DNA of 64,000 nucleotides from JAOUGY01 sp963785075. Its GTDB lineage: Bacteria > Actinomycetota > Acidimicrobiia > Spongiisociales > ZC4RG35. Shown one piece after another: positions 1 through 7,697 of this stretch; positions within the stretch are counted from its first letter, which is position 1, and each line of letters begins with the position of its first letter. The DNA is taken from assembly GCA_963785075.1 (NCBI GenBank), contig CAWATW010000010.1, forward strand, positions 62,001 to 126,000, written 5' to 3'. The notes under the pieces were generated by a model. It was not told the origin of the DNA, made no database searches, and worked only from the letters and a program-made list of their open reading frames with translations. Made by a program: the position numbers and the translations under genes.

Positions 1-863
1 GCCCCGGAACCCTCGGCCGCCTGGTCTCGATGCTCGCGGATCCATGCCGCGCAGTCCTTGTCGTGGCCGGCAAGGACATCGGCAGCCATGATCGCTCGCC
101 TGATCTCGGGTTCCAGCGGGTTCGTGATCGCAGAAGTCATGCCGGCTCCGATCGCCATCGCCAGGAAAGCCGAGTTGATTCCGGCACGATTGGGGAGGCC
201 GAAGCTGATGTTCGAAGCTCCGCACGTCGTGTTCACGCCCAACTCGGTGCGTAGACGACCGACGAGTTGGAACACCTGTCGCCCCGCCGACCCCATGGCG
301 CCGATGGGCATCACGAGAGGGTCGACCACGATGTCGTCGCGAGGGATGCCGTGGTCGGCGGCCCGATTGACGATCTTTCGCGCCACCTCGAATCGAACAT
401 CGGGATCCTCTGATATCCCCGTCTCGTCATTGGTGATGGCTACGACCGCCGCGCCATGCTTCGCCACCAAGGGAAGCACGGCCTCGAGCCGGTCGTCTTC
501 CCCGGTGACCGAGTTGACCAGCGCCTTGCCCCGATAGACCGACAACCCTGACTCGAGCGCCGCCACGATCGACGAATCGATTGCCAGAGGCACGTCGACG
601 AGGTCCTGTACGAGCTTGACCGTTTGCGCAAGGATCGCCGGTTCATCTGCGAGGGGTATGCCGGCGTTGACGTCGAGCATGTTGGCACCGGCAGCGACCT
701 GTGCCAGGGCGTCGGCTTCGACACGACTGAAGTCGCCCGACTTCATCTCCTCGGCGAGGAGCTTTCGCCCCGTCGGATTGATGCGTTCGCCGATCATGAC
801 GAAGGGGCGATCGAACCCGATCACCACCTCCTTGTTCGGCGAGCTGATGATGGTGTCGGTCAT
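1..863 (-). CDS. Pterin-binding methyltransferase, MtgA/MtrH-like (partial, runs off left edge)
   Basis: The reading frame starts at an ATG (863) and is open to the window edge, so the C-terminus is missing; about 287 residues are visible. The pattern VIGERINPTGRK near the N-terminus, followed by DVNAG and later DPLVMPIG and TTCGASNISFGLPNR, is that of the dihydropteroate-synthase-like TIM barrel of methyltetrahydrofolate:corrinoid methyltransferases. Family knowledge: such enzymes move a methyl group between a corrinoid protein and tetrahydrofolate. Its ATG overlaps the stop of the gene before it (ATGA), and a corrinoid protein is encoded in the same operon, so it is probably the folate-side partner of that corrinoid protein. 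It could use another pterin or act in the reverse direction. Confidence 0.85.
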   Translation of the reverse strand, partial: MTDTIISSPNKEVVIGFDRPFVMIGERINPTGRKLLAEEMKSGDFSRVEADALAQVAAGANMLDVNAGIPLADEPAILAQTVKLVQDLVDVPLAIDSSIVAALESGLSVYRGKALVNSVTGEDDRLEAVLPLVAKHGAAVVAITNDETGISEDPDVRFEVARKIVNRAADHGIPRDDIVVDPLVMPIGAMGSAGRQVFQLVGRLRTELGVNTTCGASNISFGLPNRAGINSAFLAMAIGAGMTSAITNPLEPEIRRAIMAADVLAGHDKDCAAWIREHRDQAAEGSG

Positions 864-1207
864 GAGTCCTGTTCTCTCATCTCGGTTCCCGGACGGTGGC
901 CTGCATTGTTGGCATACGCCCCGAGCACCCGACCGGAGAACCTCGCGTCGATGCGTTCGACCTCTGCCGCCACTTCTGCGTCGAGGTCGTCGCCGCAAGG
1001 ACGGCTCTCCTTCCGCCATTCCTCCAGATAGTCATCGGTCCCGAAGAGGCCGGCTTCCATCGCCGCCCGGTCGATGGCGATTTGGAACCGCTGCGGCAGC
1101 TCGAGCTTGGAGGCGCTTCGTCCGGATCGGGCGACCACCTGGGCAGGTATGTCACGCCACGAGATGACTGTGAGGGTGGGCGTGCCGGTGCGCGCCGAAC
1201 GACTCAC
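860..1207 (-). CDS. Small Virulence_fact-domain protein of C1/corrinoid operons
   Basis: The protein has 115 residues and starts at a GTG that overlaps the stop of the DUF1638 gene (GTGA). Its stop overlaps the ATG of the following methyltransferase (ATGA), so it is translationally coupled on both sides. It contains LTVISWRDIPAQVVARSG near the N-terminus and an acidic C-terminal half. From memory this resembles the short conserved virulence-factor domain family (PF13769), often found beside corrinoid methyltransferases. No catalytic motif is visible. The coupling suggests a stable partner of the corrinoid system, for example in assembly or electron transfer, but its role is unknown. Confidence 0.7.
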   Translation of the reverse strand: MSRSARTGTPTLTVISWRDIPAQVVARSGRSASKLELPQRFQIAIDRAAMEAGLFGTDDYLEEWRKESRPCGDDLDAEVAAEVERIDARFSGRVLGAYANNAGHRPGTEMREQDS

Positions 1208-1833
1208 GCCAGGTTCTCGTGGCTCGTGAGCCCCGCCACGACGGGGCCGAGTGATCCCAGACCGACGTGATGATGCTCGTAGGTGAGCCCTAGTCGCTGT
1301 GCCGCGTCGCGAGCCTTGCGGTCGAGCTCGGGGTCTCGGGTTTGCGCCAGGTAGACCAGTCGTGTGTAGTTGCCGAAGACGAGGTCGCGGAGGTCCGTGC
1401 GGCGGTCGAGCCCCAGGCCTTCCCACACCAGGCGATCGAAGTGCCGGGTCAAGTAGTCGGTGAGATAGAAGGTGCCTGGCTCGCCTTGTTGCAGGTCGTG
1501 AAACAGATCCCCGGCGAAGAACTCGTAGCAATGGGCGCCATCGAGGCGCTCGACACCGTGGCGCAGGAGCACCGTGTCGAGCAGTCCCCCGGTTCCACAG
1601 TCGCCATACGCGACGAATCGGGTGGCGTATCGACCGGAGGCCCGTGTCAGCCGCTCGTCGACAGCGGCCGGGATCGCATCCGGGGTGTTGTGCAGCCGGG
1701 CCGGAAGATACTCGACGGTCACGTCCTCGAGACCGTTGGCCTCGATCACCCACTCGAGTTCTCGGGCGAGTGCTCCGCAGGCAAGGATCAGCACCCCGCT
1801 TGTCACCTCACTCGACGACGATCGGGTGGACAC
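1204..1833 (-). CDS. DUF1638 family protein
   Basis: The protein has 209 residues, the usual length for DUF1638. Family-like segments are GVLILACGALARELEWV near residues 13-29, LPARLHNTP, the glycine-rich YGDCGTGG, CYEFFAGD, and a C-terminal HHVGLGSLG stretch. Several conserved Cys and His residues (CGAL, DCGTGG, HCYEF, HH) could bind a metal or a corrinoid. The gene lies between the corrinoid protein (3 nt gap) and the Virulence_fact gene (4 nt overlap). Family knowledge: DUF1638 proteins recur beside MttB-like methyltransferases and corrinoid proteins, and no biochemical role is firmly assigned. A part in corrinoid loading or reactivation is a guess. Confidence 0.8.
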   Translation of the reverse strand: MSTRSSSSEVTSGVLILACGALARELEWVIEANGLEDVTVEYLPARLHNTPDAIPAAVDERLTRASGRYATRFVAYGDCGTGGLLDTVLLRHGVERLDGAHCYEFFAGDLFHDLQQGEPGTFYLTDYLTRHFDRLVWEGLGLDRRTDLRDLVFGNYTRLVYLAQTRDPELDRKARDAAQRLGLTYEHHHVGLGSLGPVVAGLTSHENLA

Positions 1834-1836
1834 GTT

Positions 1837-2535
1837 TCAATCCTCCCCGGATGCCAGTCTTCGGGCGAGCACGAGAGCTTCGGCGGTTTCCGACGCGACG
1901 GCGGCATCGCGGCAGTAGGCGTCGGCGCCTATGGCCTGACCAAATTCCTCGTTGAGCGGTGCACCGCCGACGAGGACGATGTAATCGTCCCGCATGCCTC
2001 GTTCCACGAGCGTCTCGATGACCACCTTCATGTAGGGCATCGTCGTGGTGAGAAGCGCTGACATCCCCAGGATGTCTGGCTTGTGCGCCTCGAGGGCGGC
2101 GAAGAACTCGTCGACGTCGGTGTTGATGCCGAGATCAAAGACCTCGAATCCAGCGCCCTCGAGCATCATGCCTACGAGGTTCTTGCCGATGTCGTGGATG
2201 TCGCCCTTGACCGTTCCGATCACGACCTTGCCGATCGTCTCGACGCCGGTCTCCGCCAGCAGCGGTCGGAGGATCTCCATTCCCGCTTTCATGGCGTTGG
2301 CAGCGAGCAGAACCTCGGGAACGAACAGAATGCCATCACGGAAGTCGATCCCCACGATGCGCATGCCTTCCACCAACGCCTCGTTGAGCACCCTTTGTGC
2401 GTCCCAACCCCGACCGAGTAGGAGGTTGGTGCCCTCGACGATTTCTTCGGCCATGCCGTCGTAGAGATCGTCGTGCATCTGCTCGACGAGCTCGTCATCG
2501 GGCAAGGTGGACAGGTCCAGCTCGTCGTCGCTCAT
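1837..2535 (-). CDS. Methyltransferase cognate corrinoid protein (MtbC/MttC/MtgC type)
   Basis: The protein has 232 residues. The N-terminal ~95 residues form the helical B12-binding-2 cap with MEILRPLL. The Rossmann-like cobalamin domain follows, with GTVKGDIHDIGKNLVGMML near residues 122-140; DxHDxG is the signature whose His is the lower cobalt ligand. Later segments are GMSALLTTTMPYM and VGGAPLNEEFGQAIGADAY. This is the full architecture of corrinoid proteins that accept methyl groups from MttB-family enzymes. It is the first gene of the minus-strand operon. The likely methyl donor enzyme is the MttB homologue at 27129, although that gene lies 25 kb away. Confidence 0.93.
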   Translation of the reverse strand: MSDDELDLSTLPDDELVEQMHDDLYDGMAEEIVEGTNLLLGRGWDAQRVLNEALVEGMRIVGIDFRDGILFVPEVLLAANAMKAGMEILRPLLAETGVETIGKVVIGTVKGDIHDIGKNLVGMMLEGAGFEVFDLGINTDVDEFFAALEAHKPDILGMSALLTTTMPYMKVVIETLVERGMRDDYIVLVGGAPLNEEFGQAIGADAYCRDAAVASETAEALVLARRLASGED

Positions 2536-2590
2536 GGATCACTCCGCATGTTCATGTGACAGGTGCGTGGCGGGCGCCGTCTTCGTCCGC

Positions 2591-2626
2591 CGTTCCACGA
2601 TACGGAACCGTTTTACCATATGGAAC
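2591..2626. promoter_or_regulatory. Two adjacent imperfect palindromes upstream of the corrinoid operon
   Basis: CGTTCCACGATACGGAACCG is a perfect 5 bp inverted repeat (GTTCC/GGAAC, 7 nt spacer) with flanking C/G. It is directly followed by a second imperfect palindrome centred on CCATATGG and ending in GGAACG. The pair sits 56 bp upstream of the corrinoid gene start and downstream of the converging GntR stop region. The spacing and symmetry suggest tandem operator sites for a dimeric regulator. IclR-type sites often look like this, but the regulator is not known. Confidence 0.45.
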
Positions 2627-2679
2627 GATAGTGGTCTCGCCCCTCGCGTGGTCCCGTATCGAGGGTTTGTGTGGAAGTT

Positions 2680-3324
2680 TCAGAGTAGTGAGCGGACTGC
2701 CTTCTCGAAGTTGCGCACGTGGGCGGCCGCCGAGTCCCGAGCAGCCTCGGCCCGGCCGTCGACGATGTACCCCAGCAGGCCACGGTGTTCTTGGACGTGA
2801 TCGGCCAACGTGGGCAGCCGATCGGTGAACAGGTGCCAGATCCGCATCGCGAGGTTGTGGTATTGGGTGGCAGTCTCTTCGAGGAAATGGTTGTGCGTCG
2901 CCGAATAGATCGCCCGATGGATCTCGGTGTCCACTGCCATCTGGGTGGCGGGGTCGTCGCCACCGAGGTTTCCGGCGAGCTCGCTGAGGGTCGAGCGCTC
3001 ACCGGAGGTGGCCCGCTCAGCCGCTTTGGCCGCAGCGTGACCCTCGAGCTCCTCGCGGATGTCGGTGATCAGCGCCAGGTCGGCCAGGTTGATGTCGGCG
3101 GCGAAAGTGCCGCGCCGCGGGAAGATGTTGACGAGCCGTTCCGCCTCGAGTCGGTTGAGAGCCTCGCGAAGCGGCGTCCGCCCCACCCCGATCCGTTGCG
3201 TGAGCTCTGACTCCACGATCGGAGCTCCTGGTTCGATCTGGAGTGTGATCAACAGGTCGCGCACGGCCCCATATGCCAGATCCGCCTGGGAGATCGACCG
3301 CCCAGCCGCGGCTTGTGTCGTCAT
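2680..3324 (-). CDS. GntR-family (FadR/FCD) transcriptional regulator
   Basis: The protein has 214 residues from the ATG at 3324; a GTG at 3366 would overlap the opposite promoter and is less likely. The N-terminal winged helix has the GntR pattern SELTQRIGVGRTPLREALNR near residues 39-58, followed by RGTFAADI. The C-terminal ~130 residues form an all-helical FCD ligand domain with metal-site positions D...H (VDTEIHRAIYSATHN) and later HVQEHRGLL and AHVRNFEKAV. It is divergent from the dehydrogenase/ETF operon, which it most likely controls. The ligand is probably an N-methylated compound or its degradation product, by context only. Confidence 0.92.
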   Translation of the reverse strand: MTTQAAAGRSISQADLAYGAVRDLLITLQIEPGAPIVESELTQRIGVGRTPLREALNRLEAERLVNIFPRRGTFAADINLADLALITDIREELEGHAAAKAAERATSGERSTLSELAGNLGGDDPATQMAVDTEIHRAIYSATHNHFLEETATQYHNLAMRIWHLFTDRLPTLADHVQEHRGLLGYIVDGRAEAARDSAAAHVRNFEKAVRSLL

Positions 3325-3359
3325 GAGTGTGCCCACCGGCTTCCGATCGCTTGACCCGA

Positions 3360-3406
3360 TTGACACACGAATCGTACACTACTGATATATCAGATCCAAG
3401 GAGGAG
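3360..3406 (+). promoter_or_regulatory. Promoter/operator and ribosome binding site of the dehydrogenase-ETF operon
   Basis: TTGACA at 3360-3365 is a consensus -35 box. A perfect 12 bp palindrome CTGATATATCAG (3382-3393) lies 17 nt downstream, where a -10 box would be. AAGGAGGAG at 3398-3406 is a strong Shine-Dalgarno 6-7 nt before the GTG at 3413. The palindrome over the -10 region is in the right place for repression by the divergent GntR protein. Confidence 0.5.
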
Positions 3407-3412
3407 AGCGGA

Positions 3413-5938
3413 GTGAGCGACTTCCCAACGCACGCCAAGGTCGTCGTGATTGGAGCCGGCATCGTAGGAAACAGCCTCGTCGGGGAGCTCGCCGAGCTCG
3501 GGTGGGCCGACATGGTCCTCCTCGACAAGGGCCCCCTCCCGAACCCCGGTGGATCCACCGGTCACGCATCGAACTTCATCTTCCCGACCGACCACAACAA
3601 GGAGATGGCCACGCTCACGCTCGAGAGCCAGCGCCAGTACGAAGAGGCCGGCCTCAACACGATGTGTGGTGGGATCGAGGTGGCGCGGACCGAGGAACGG
3701 CTCGAAGAGCTCAATCGGCGTATGACCTCGGCGAAGGCATGGGGAATCGATGCCAAGCTGCTCACTCCGGCAGAGGTCAAGGAACTTGTGCCGTTCATCA
3801 ACGAAGAGATCGTGCTCGGCGGGTTCTACACGCCGACGGTATCGGTGGTCGATTCGCTGGGGTTCGGCACCATGCGTCGGGAAGGCGCCGTCGATGCGGG
3901 GGCGCTTCAGGCCTTCGCAAACACCGAGGTCCTCGACATCGAGACCGAAGCACAGCCGTTTGGGAAGCCGAAGGTGGTGGCCGTCGTCACGAACCGAGGG
4001 AGAATCGAGACCGAATACGTCGTCATCGCTTGTGGCGTGTGGAGCCCGCGGATTGCATCCATGGCGGGAGCCACCATCCCCCTCACCCCCGCCGTTCATC
4101 AGATGGCCGATGTGGGTCCGATCGACATCCTCCAGCAGACGGGAAACGAGATCGGATACCCGATCGTCCGCGACATGGATACGTTCATGTACGAGCGGCA
4201 GTCCGCTGGGTCCATGGAAGTGGGGTCCTACGCCCACCGGCCGATCTTCCATCATCCCGACGAAATCCCCTCCAACGACGAAGCAGCCCTCTCCCCGACG
4301 GAGATGCCCTTCACCCAGGACGACTTCGACGAACAACTCGAAGACGCGCTCGAGATCATGGGCGGCATACTCGAAACCGCCGAGATCCGGTACGCGATCA
4401 ACGGATTGCTGTCCCTGACACCGGATGCGATGCCCGTGGTGGGGGAGACGGTGGAGGTCGAGAACCTGTGGTCGGCGGCTGCGATATGGATCAAGGAAGG
4501 CCCGGGGACCGCCAAGATGGTGGCGGAGTGGATGACCCACGGGTACCCACATCTGGTCGACCCCCACGGATCCGACATCGCCCGGCTCTATCCGCACGAA
4601 CGCAGCGAGCACCACATCCTGGCCAGGTGCGCAGAACACTTCAACAAGACGTACGGGATCGTGCATCCTCGTGAGCAGTGGGGGAGCGAGCGGGGGCTCA
4701 AGAGGTCCCCCTACTACGCCCGGGAGGAGGCGCTCGGTGCGGTGTTCCACGACGCCCGAGGCTGGGAACGGCCCCAATGGTACGAGTCGAACCGCGACCT
4801 CGTCGAGCGGTATGGGGTCGAGGACCGTCCACATGAATGGGACAGGAGGTGGTGGTCGCCGATCACCAACGGCGAGCACCTTCATCTCCGTGACAAGGTT
4901 GGGATTGTCGACCTCACCGCCTTCCAGATCTTCGAAGCGGCAGGGCCCGGGGTGTTGGACTACATCCAGAAGATGACCGTCAACAACTGCGACGTTGCCG
5001 TCGGGAGGTCGGTGTACACCCCGGTGCTCACGGAAGGCGGAGGGTTCCGATCCGACCTCACGGTCCTGCGATTGGCCGAGGATCGTTTTCGCATCGTCAC
5101 CGGTGCCTTCGACGGTGGTCGCGACGAATACTGGTTCCGCAAGAATCTGCCCCCGGACGGGTCGGTCCAGTTCGAGAACCGAACGTCCGCTCTCACGACG
5201 ATCGGCCTGTGGGGGCCGGATGCGCGCAATGTCGCATCGAAGGTCGTGGAAGGTGACCTCTCCAACGACGCATTTCCATATGGCGCGGTGCGTGATGTCC
5301 TTATCGCCGGTGTGCCGTGCACAATGTTCCGGATCTCATATGTCGGTGACCTGGGGTGGGAGATCTACACGGCCATGGAATGCGGTCTCGCCGTCTGGGA
5401 CGCGCTGTGGGATGCCGGCCAGGAGTTCGACGTTCGTCCGGTCGGAATCGGGGTCTATGGGCTCACCGGACGGATCGAGAAGGGGTATCGCCTGATGGGC
5501 GCCGAACTCGAGTCGGAGTACTCGCCGGTCGAGGCGGGGCTCGCCCGCCCCAGAGTCAAATCTGCGGACTTCATTGGCAAGGCCGCCTATCTGAAGTCGC
5601 GCGACGAGGAGTCGGCTGCGCTGCTGTGCACCTTGACGATGGACAGCCAGGTGTCGGCGGCGGGCATCAAGCGGTATCCGATGGGCGGGAACGAACCCAT
5701 CCTCACCCCCGAAGGGGAGCGCATCGTCGACGCCCGAGGTCGGGTGTCCCGTGTCACGACTGCCGGAGCCGCCCCGTCGTTGGGCGAATATCTGCTGATG
5801 GCATATCTACCGCCCGAACACGCGGTCGAAGGGAACGGCCTGCGGGTCATGTACATGAACGAGACCTACCCGGTCACGGTTGCACGGGTCGGCTCGAATC
5901 CGCTCTTCGATCCGGATGACTCACGGATGAAGGCGTGA
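3413..5938 (+). CDS. Dimethylglycine/sarcosine dehydrogenase-type FAD oxidoreductase with GcvT domain
   Basis: The protein has 841 residues and a GTG start with a strong AAGGAGGAG upstream. Residues ~8-390 form a DAO-type FAD domain with dinucleotide fold VIGAGIVGNSLV. The stretch GGSTGHASNFIF holds the His position used for covalent flavin in this family. A linker follows, then a folate-binding GcvT domain (~440-720; DLTAFQIFEAAGPGV, GLWGPDARN, SYVGDLGWEIY, RIEKGYRLMG) and a C-terminal aminomethyltransferase domain ending at DDSRMKA. Family knowledge: these oxidise N-methyl groups and pass the formaldehyde-level carbon to tetrahydrofolate, with electrons going to ETF. ETF genes follow directly. 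The exact substrate (dimethylglycine, sarcosine or another) cannot be read from sequence. Confidence 0.9.
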   Translation: MSDFPTHAKVVVIGAGIVGNSLVGELAELGWADMVLLDKGPLPNPGGSTGHASNFIFPTDHNKEMATLTLESQRQYEEAGLNTMCGGIEVARTEERLEELNRRMTSAKAWGIDAKLLTPAEVKELVPFINEEIVLGGFYTPTVSVVDSLGFGTMRREGAVDAGALQAFANTEVLDIETEAQPFGKPKVVAVVTNRGRIETEYVVIACGVWSPRIASMAGATIPLTPAVHQMADVGPIDILQQTGNEIGYPIVRDMDTFMYERQSAGSMEVGSYAHRPIFHHPDEIPSNDEAALSPTEMPFTQDDFDEQLEDALEIMGGILETAEIRYAINGLLSLTPDAMPVVGETVEVENLWSAAAIWIKEGPGTAKMVAEWMTHGYPHLVDPHGSDIARLYPHERSEHHILARCAEHFNKTYGIVHPREQWGSERGLKRSPYYAREEALGAVFHDARGWERPQWYESNRDLVERYGVEDRPHEWDRRWWSPITNGEHLHLRDKVGIVDLTAFQIFEAAGPGVLDYIQKMTVNNCDVAVGRSVYTPVLTEGGGFRSDLTVLRLAEDRFRIVTGAFDGGRDEYWFRKNLPPDGSVQFENRTSALTTIGLWGPDARNVASKVVEGDLSNDAFPYGAVRDVLIAGVPCTMFRISYVGDLGWEIYTAMECGLAVWDALWDAGQEFDVRPVGIGVYGLTGRIEKGYRLMGAELESEYSPVEAGLARPRVKSADFIGKAAYLKSRDEESAALLCTLTMDSQVSAAGIKRYPMGGNEPILTPEGERIVDARGRVSRVTTAGAAPSLGEYLLMAYLPPEHAVEGNGLRVMYMNETYPVTVARVGSNPLFDPDDSRMKA

Positions 5939-6705
5939 TGCGGGTCCTGGTGTGTGTGAAGCGGGTACCGGCGCCCGGCGCCAAGATCGTGATATCCGGT
6001 GACGGGCGTTCGCTCGACACTGCACATCTCGGATTCACGATGAGCCCGCACGAGGAGTGTGCCGTGGAGGAGGCGGTTCAGCTCGTGGAGAAGCACGGCG
6101 GCACGTCGACGGTGCTGACGCTGGGACCGGTCGAAGCGGAGGAGCAGCTCCGGTATGCGGCCTCGATCGGAATCGGATCGGCGGTGCTCGTGGCCACCGA
6201 CGGCAGCGATTGGGACCCCCAGCGAACGGCAACGGCGATCGCCTCTGCGATCGAGGGCGTCGAGTCCCGCGACGGCGCCTTCGATCTCATCCTGTTCGGA
6301 AACGAGTCGGCGGACGCCGGGGGCTTTCAGGTGGGTGTGCGAGTGGCATTCCGTCTGGGACGACCGATCGTCAACGGCATCAAGGGCATCGATCTCGAAG
6401 GTGAAACCGTGACTGCCCGTCGAGCGGTCGACGCCGGGTTCGAGGTCTATCGGATGCCGACCCCCGCGGTCCTCGGGGTCCGGGAGGGATTGAACCTCCC
6501 GCGCTACCCGACGCTCAAGGGGCGACTCAACTCGAAGAAGGTCGCGGTCGAGGTGATCGAGCCGGCCGATCGTCCCGGACGACAGCGCATGCTTCGATTC
6601 GTGCCACCGAAGGAACAGATGTCCGAGACGAGAGTGCTCGGTAACGGTGCAGCAGCGGCTCCGGCGGTGGTCGACGTCCTGGAAGAGCTCGGGGTGCTGT
6701 CGTGA
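5938..6705 (+). CDS. etfB: Electron transfer flavoprotein beta subunit-like protein
   Basis: The ATG overlaps the TGA of the preceding dehydrogenase (TGATG), giving 255 residues, the normal EtfB length. It starts MRVLVCVKRVPAPGAKI and contains the conserved MSPHEECAVEEAVQL, followed by FGNESADAGGFQVGVRVAF and a C-terminal PTLKGRLNSKKV stretch, all typical of the beta subunit and its AMP-binding region. It forms a heterodimer with the next gene product. The coupling indicates a dedicated electron acceptor for the upstream N-methyl dehydrogenase, passing electrons on to an ETF:quinone oxidoreductase not seen in this window. Confidence 0.92.
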   Translation: MRVLVCVKRVPAPGAKIVISGDGRSLDTAHLGFTMSPHEECAVEEAVQLVEKHGGTSTVLTLGPVEAEEQLRYAASIGIGSAVLVATDGSDWDPQRTATAIASAIEGVESRDGAFDLILFGNESADAGGFQVGVRVAFRLGRPIVNGIKGIDLEGETVTARRAVDAGFEVYRMPTPAVLGVREGLNLPRYPTLKGRLNSKKVAVEVIEPADRPGRQRMLRFVPPKEQMSETRVLGNGAAAAPAVVDVLEELGVLS

Positions 6706-7658
6706 ATTCCTTGGTGGTCATAGAGCACGATCGCGGTTCGGTTTCCGAGGCGACACTCGAAGCGCTGACCTTCGCCCGGGGGCTCGGGTTCCCGATGCAC
6801 GCCTTCCTGGCCGGGGGCGACGCCTCCATGGCAGCAGTGGCGGCAGAGTATGGCGCCGAGGTGGTCCACCACGCACAACATGCCATGCTGTCGGACTACG
6901 GGCCAGAGACTTGGGGGGCGTCACTCGCCCATGCCGTAGACGTGTGCGACGCCACGGTGGTGATCGCAGCCGGGACCGACCGCGGCAACGAGGTCGTCGC
7001 CCACGCGGCATGCCGGCTCGACATGCCCTTCGTGGCGAATGTGATCGCGGCGACCCCCGGCGACCTCGAATGGCAGCTGGACCGCGTTCGATGGGGCGGC
7101 TCGTTGATCGAACAAGCGACAGTGGAGGCAGCGGTGAAGCTGCTCTCGGTGGCCCATCATTCCGTCGACCCGACGCCCCGTTCCAGCGAAGGGGCCATCG
7201 AGGCGTTCGAACCAGAGCTCGATGCGTCGCTCGCCCGGACAACCGTGGTGGACCGGGTCGTTCTCAGCCAGGGCATCACCCTCGCCACCGCACCCGTCGT
7301 GGTCGGTGGCGGCCGAGGCGTCGGCTCGGCCGACGGCTTCGCACCGTTGGAGGAGCTGGCCGGGTTGCTGGGTGGCGTCGTGGGGTGCTCGCGGGTCGTG
7401 ACGAACAACGGCTGGCGACCACACACCGATCAGGTCGGCCAGACCGGAACACGCATCGCCCCCGAGCTCTACATCGCCTGCGGGATATCCGGCGCCATCC
7501 AACACTGGGTGGGCGCCATGGCGTCCAAGTCGATCCTGGCGATCAACACCGACCCCGAAGCCAATATGGTCACCAAAGCCGACTACGCCGTGATCGGCGA
7601 CCTACACGAGATCATCCCCGCCATCACGGCCGAGATCAGGAAGCGAACCCAGGGTTAA
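6702..7658 (+). CDS. etfA: Electron transfer flavoprotein alpha subunit-like protein
   Basis: The start overlaps etfB by 4 nt and the protein has 318 residues. The N-terminal adenine-nucleotide-like domain is followed by a C-terminal FAD domain (~190-318) with VVVGGGRGVGSADGF, a TNNGWRPHTDQVGQTG loop (canonical families have SR-A-VD-G-VGQTG), PELYIACGISGAIQHWVG and INTDPEANMVTKADYAVIGD. The canonical arginine/alanine loop is changed to TNNGW, as seen in divergent ETFs linked to betaine catabolism. The last residues (RTQG) and the stop codon lie inside a 49 bp repeat, so the C-terminus appears to have been set by that element. Confidence 0.9.
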   Translation: MNSLVVIEHDRGSVSEATLEALTFARGLGFPMHAFLAGGDASMAAVAAEYGAEVVHHAQHAMLSDYGPETWGASLAHAVDVCDATVVIAAGTDRGNEVVAHAACRLDMPFVANVIAATPGDLEWQLDRVRWGGSLIEQATVEAAVKLLSVAHHSVDPTPRSSEGAIEAFEPELDASLARTTVVDRVVLSQGITLATAPVVVGGGRGVGSADGFAPLEELAGLLGGVVGCSRVVTNNGWRPHTDQVGQTGTRIAPELYIACGISGAIQHWVGAMASKSILAINTDPEANMVTKADYAVIGDLHEIIPAITAEIRKRTQG

Positions 7659-7693
7659 GGTCCGCCAGAATGACGGACTACCGCCCACAGAAC
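7645..7693 (-). repeat. 49 bp palindromic repeat, copy A (inverted relative to B and C)
   Basis: This 49 bp unit recurs at 8661-8709 and 16131-16179. It has two palindromic cores, an AACCCTGGGTT core at one end and a GTCCGCC...GGCGGAC stem with AGAAT loop in the middle, and ends in a GTTCTGTGGGCGG block. Copy A is in reverse orientation to B and C. It overlaps the 3' end and stop codon of etfA. Copies differ at only a few positions, mostly within the central stem. Confidence 0.85.
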
Positions 7694-7697
7694 GGAT

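Noticed and set aside
3017..4885. 622-codon minus-strand open frame
   Set aside because: It is antisense to the GntR gene and the well-conserved dehydrogenase; long antisense frames are expected at this GC content.
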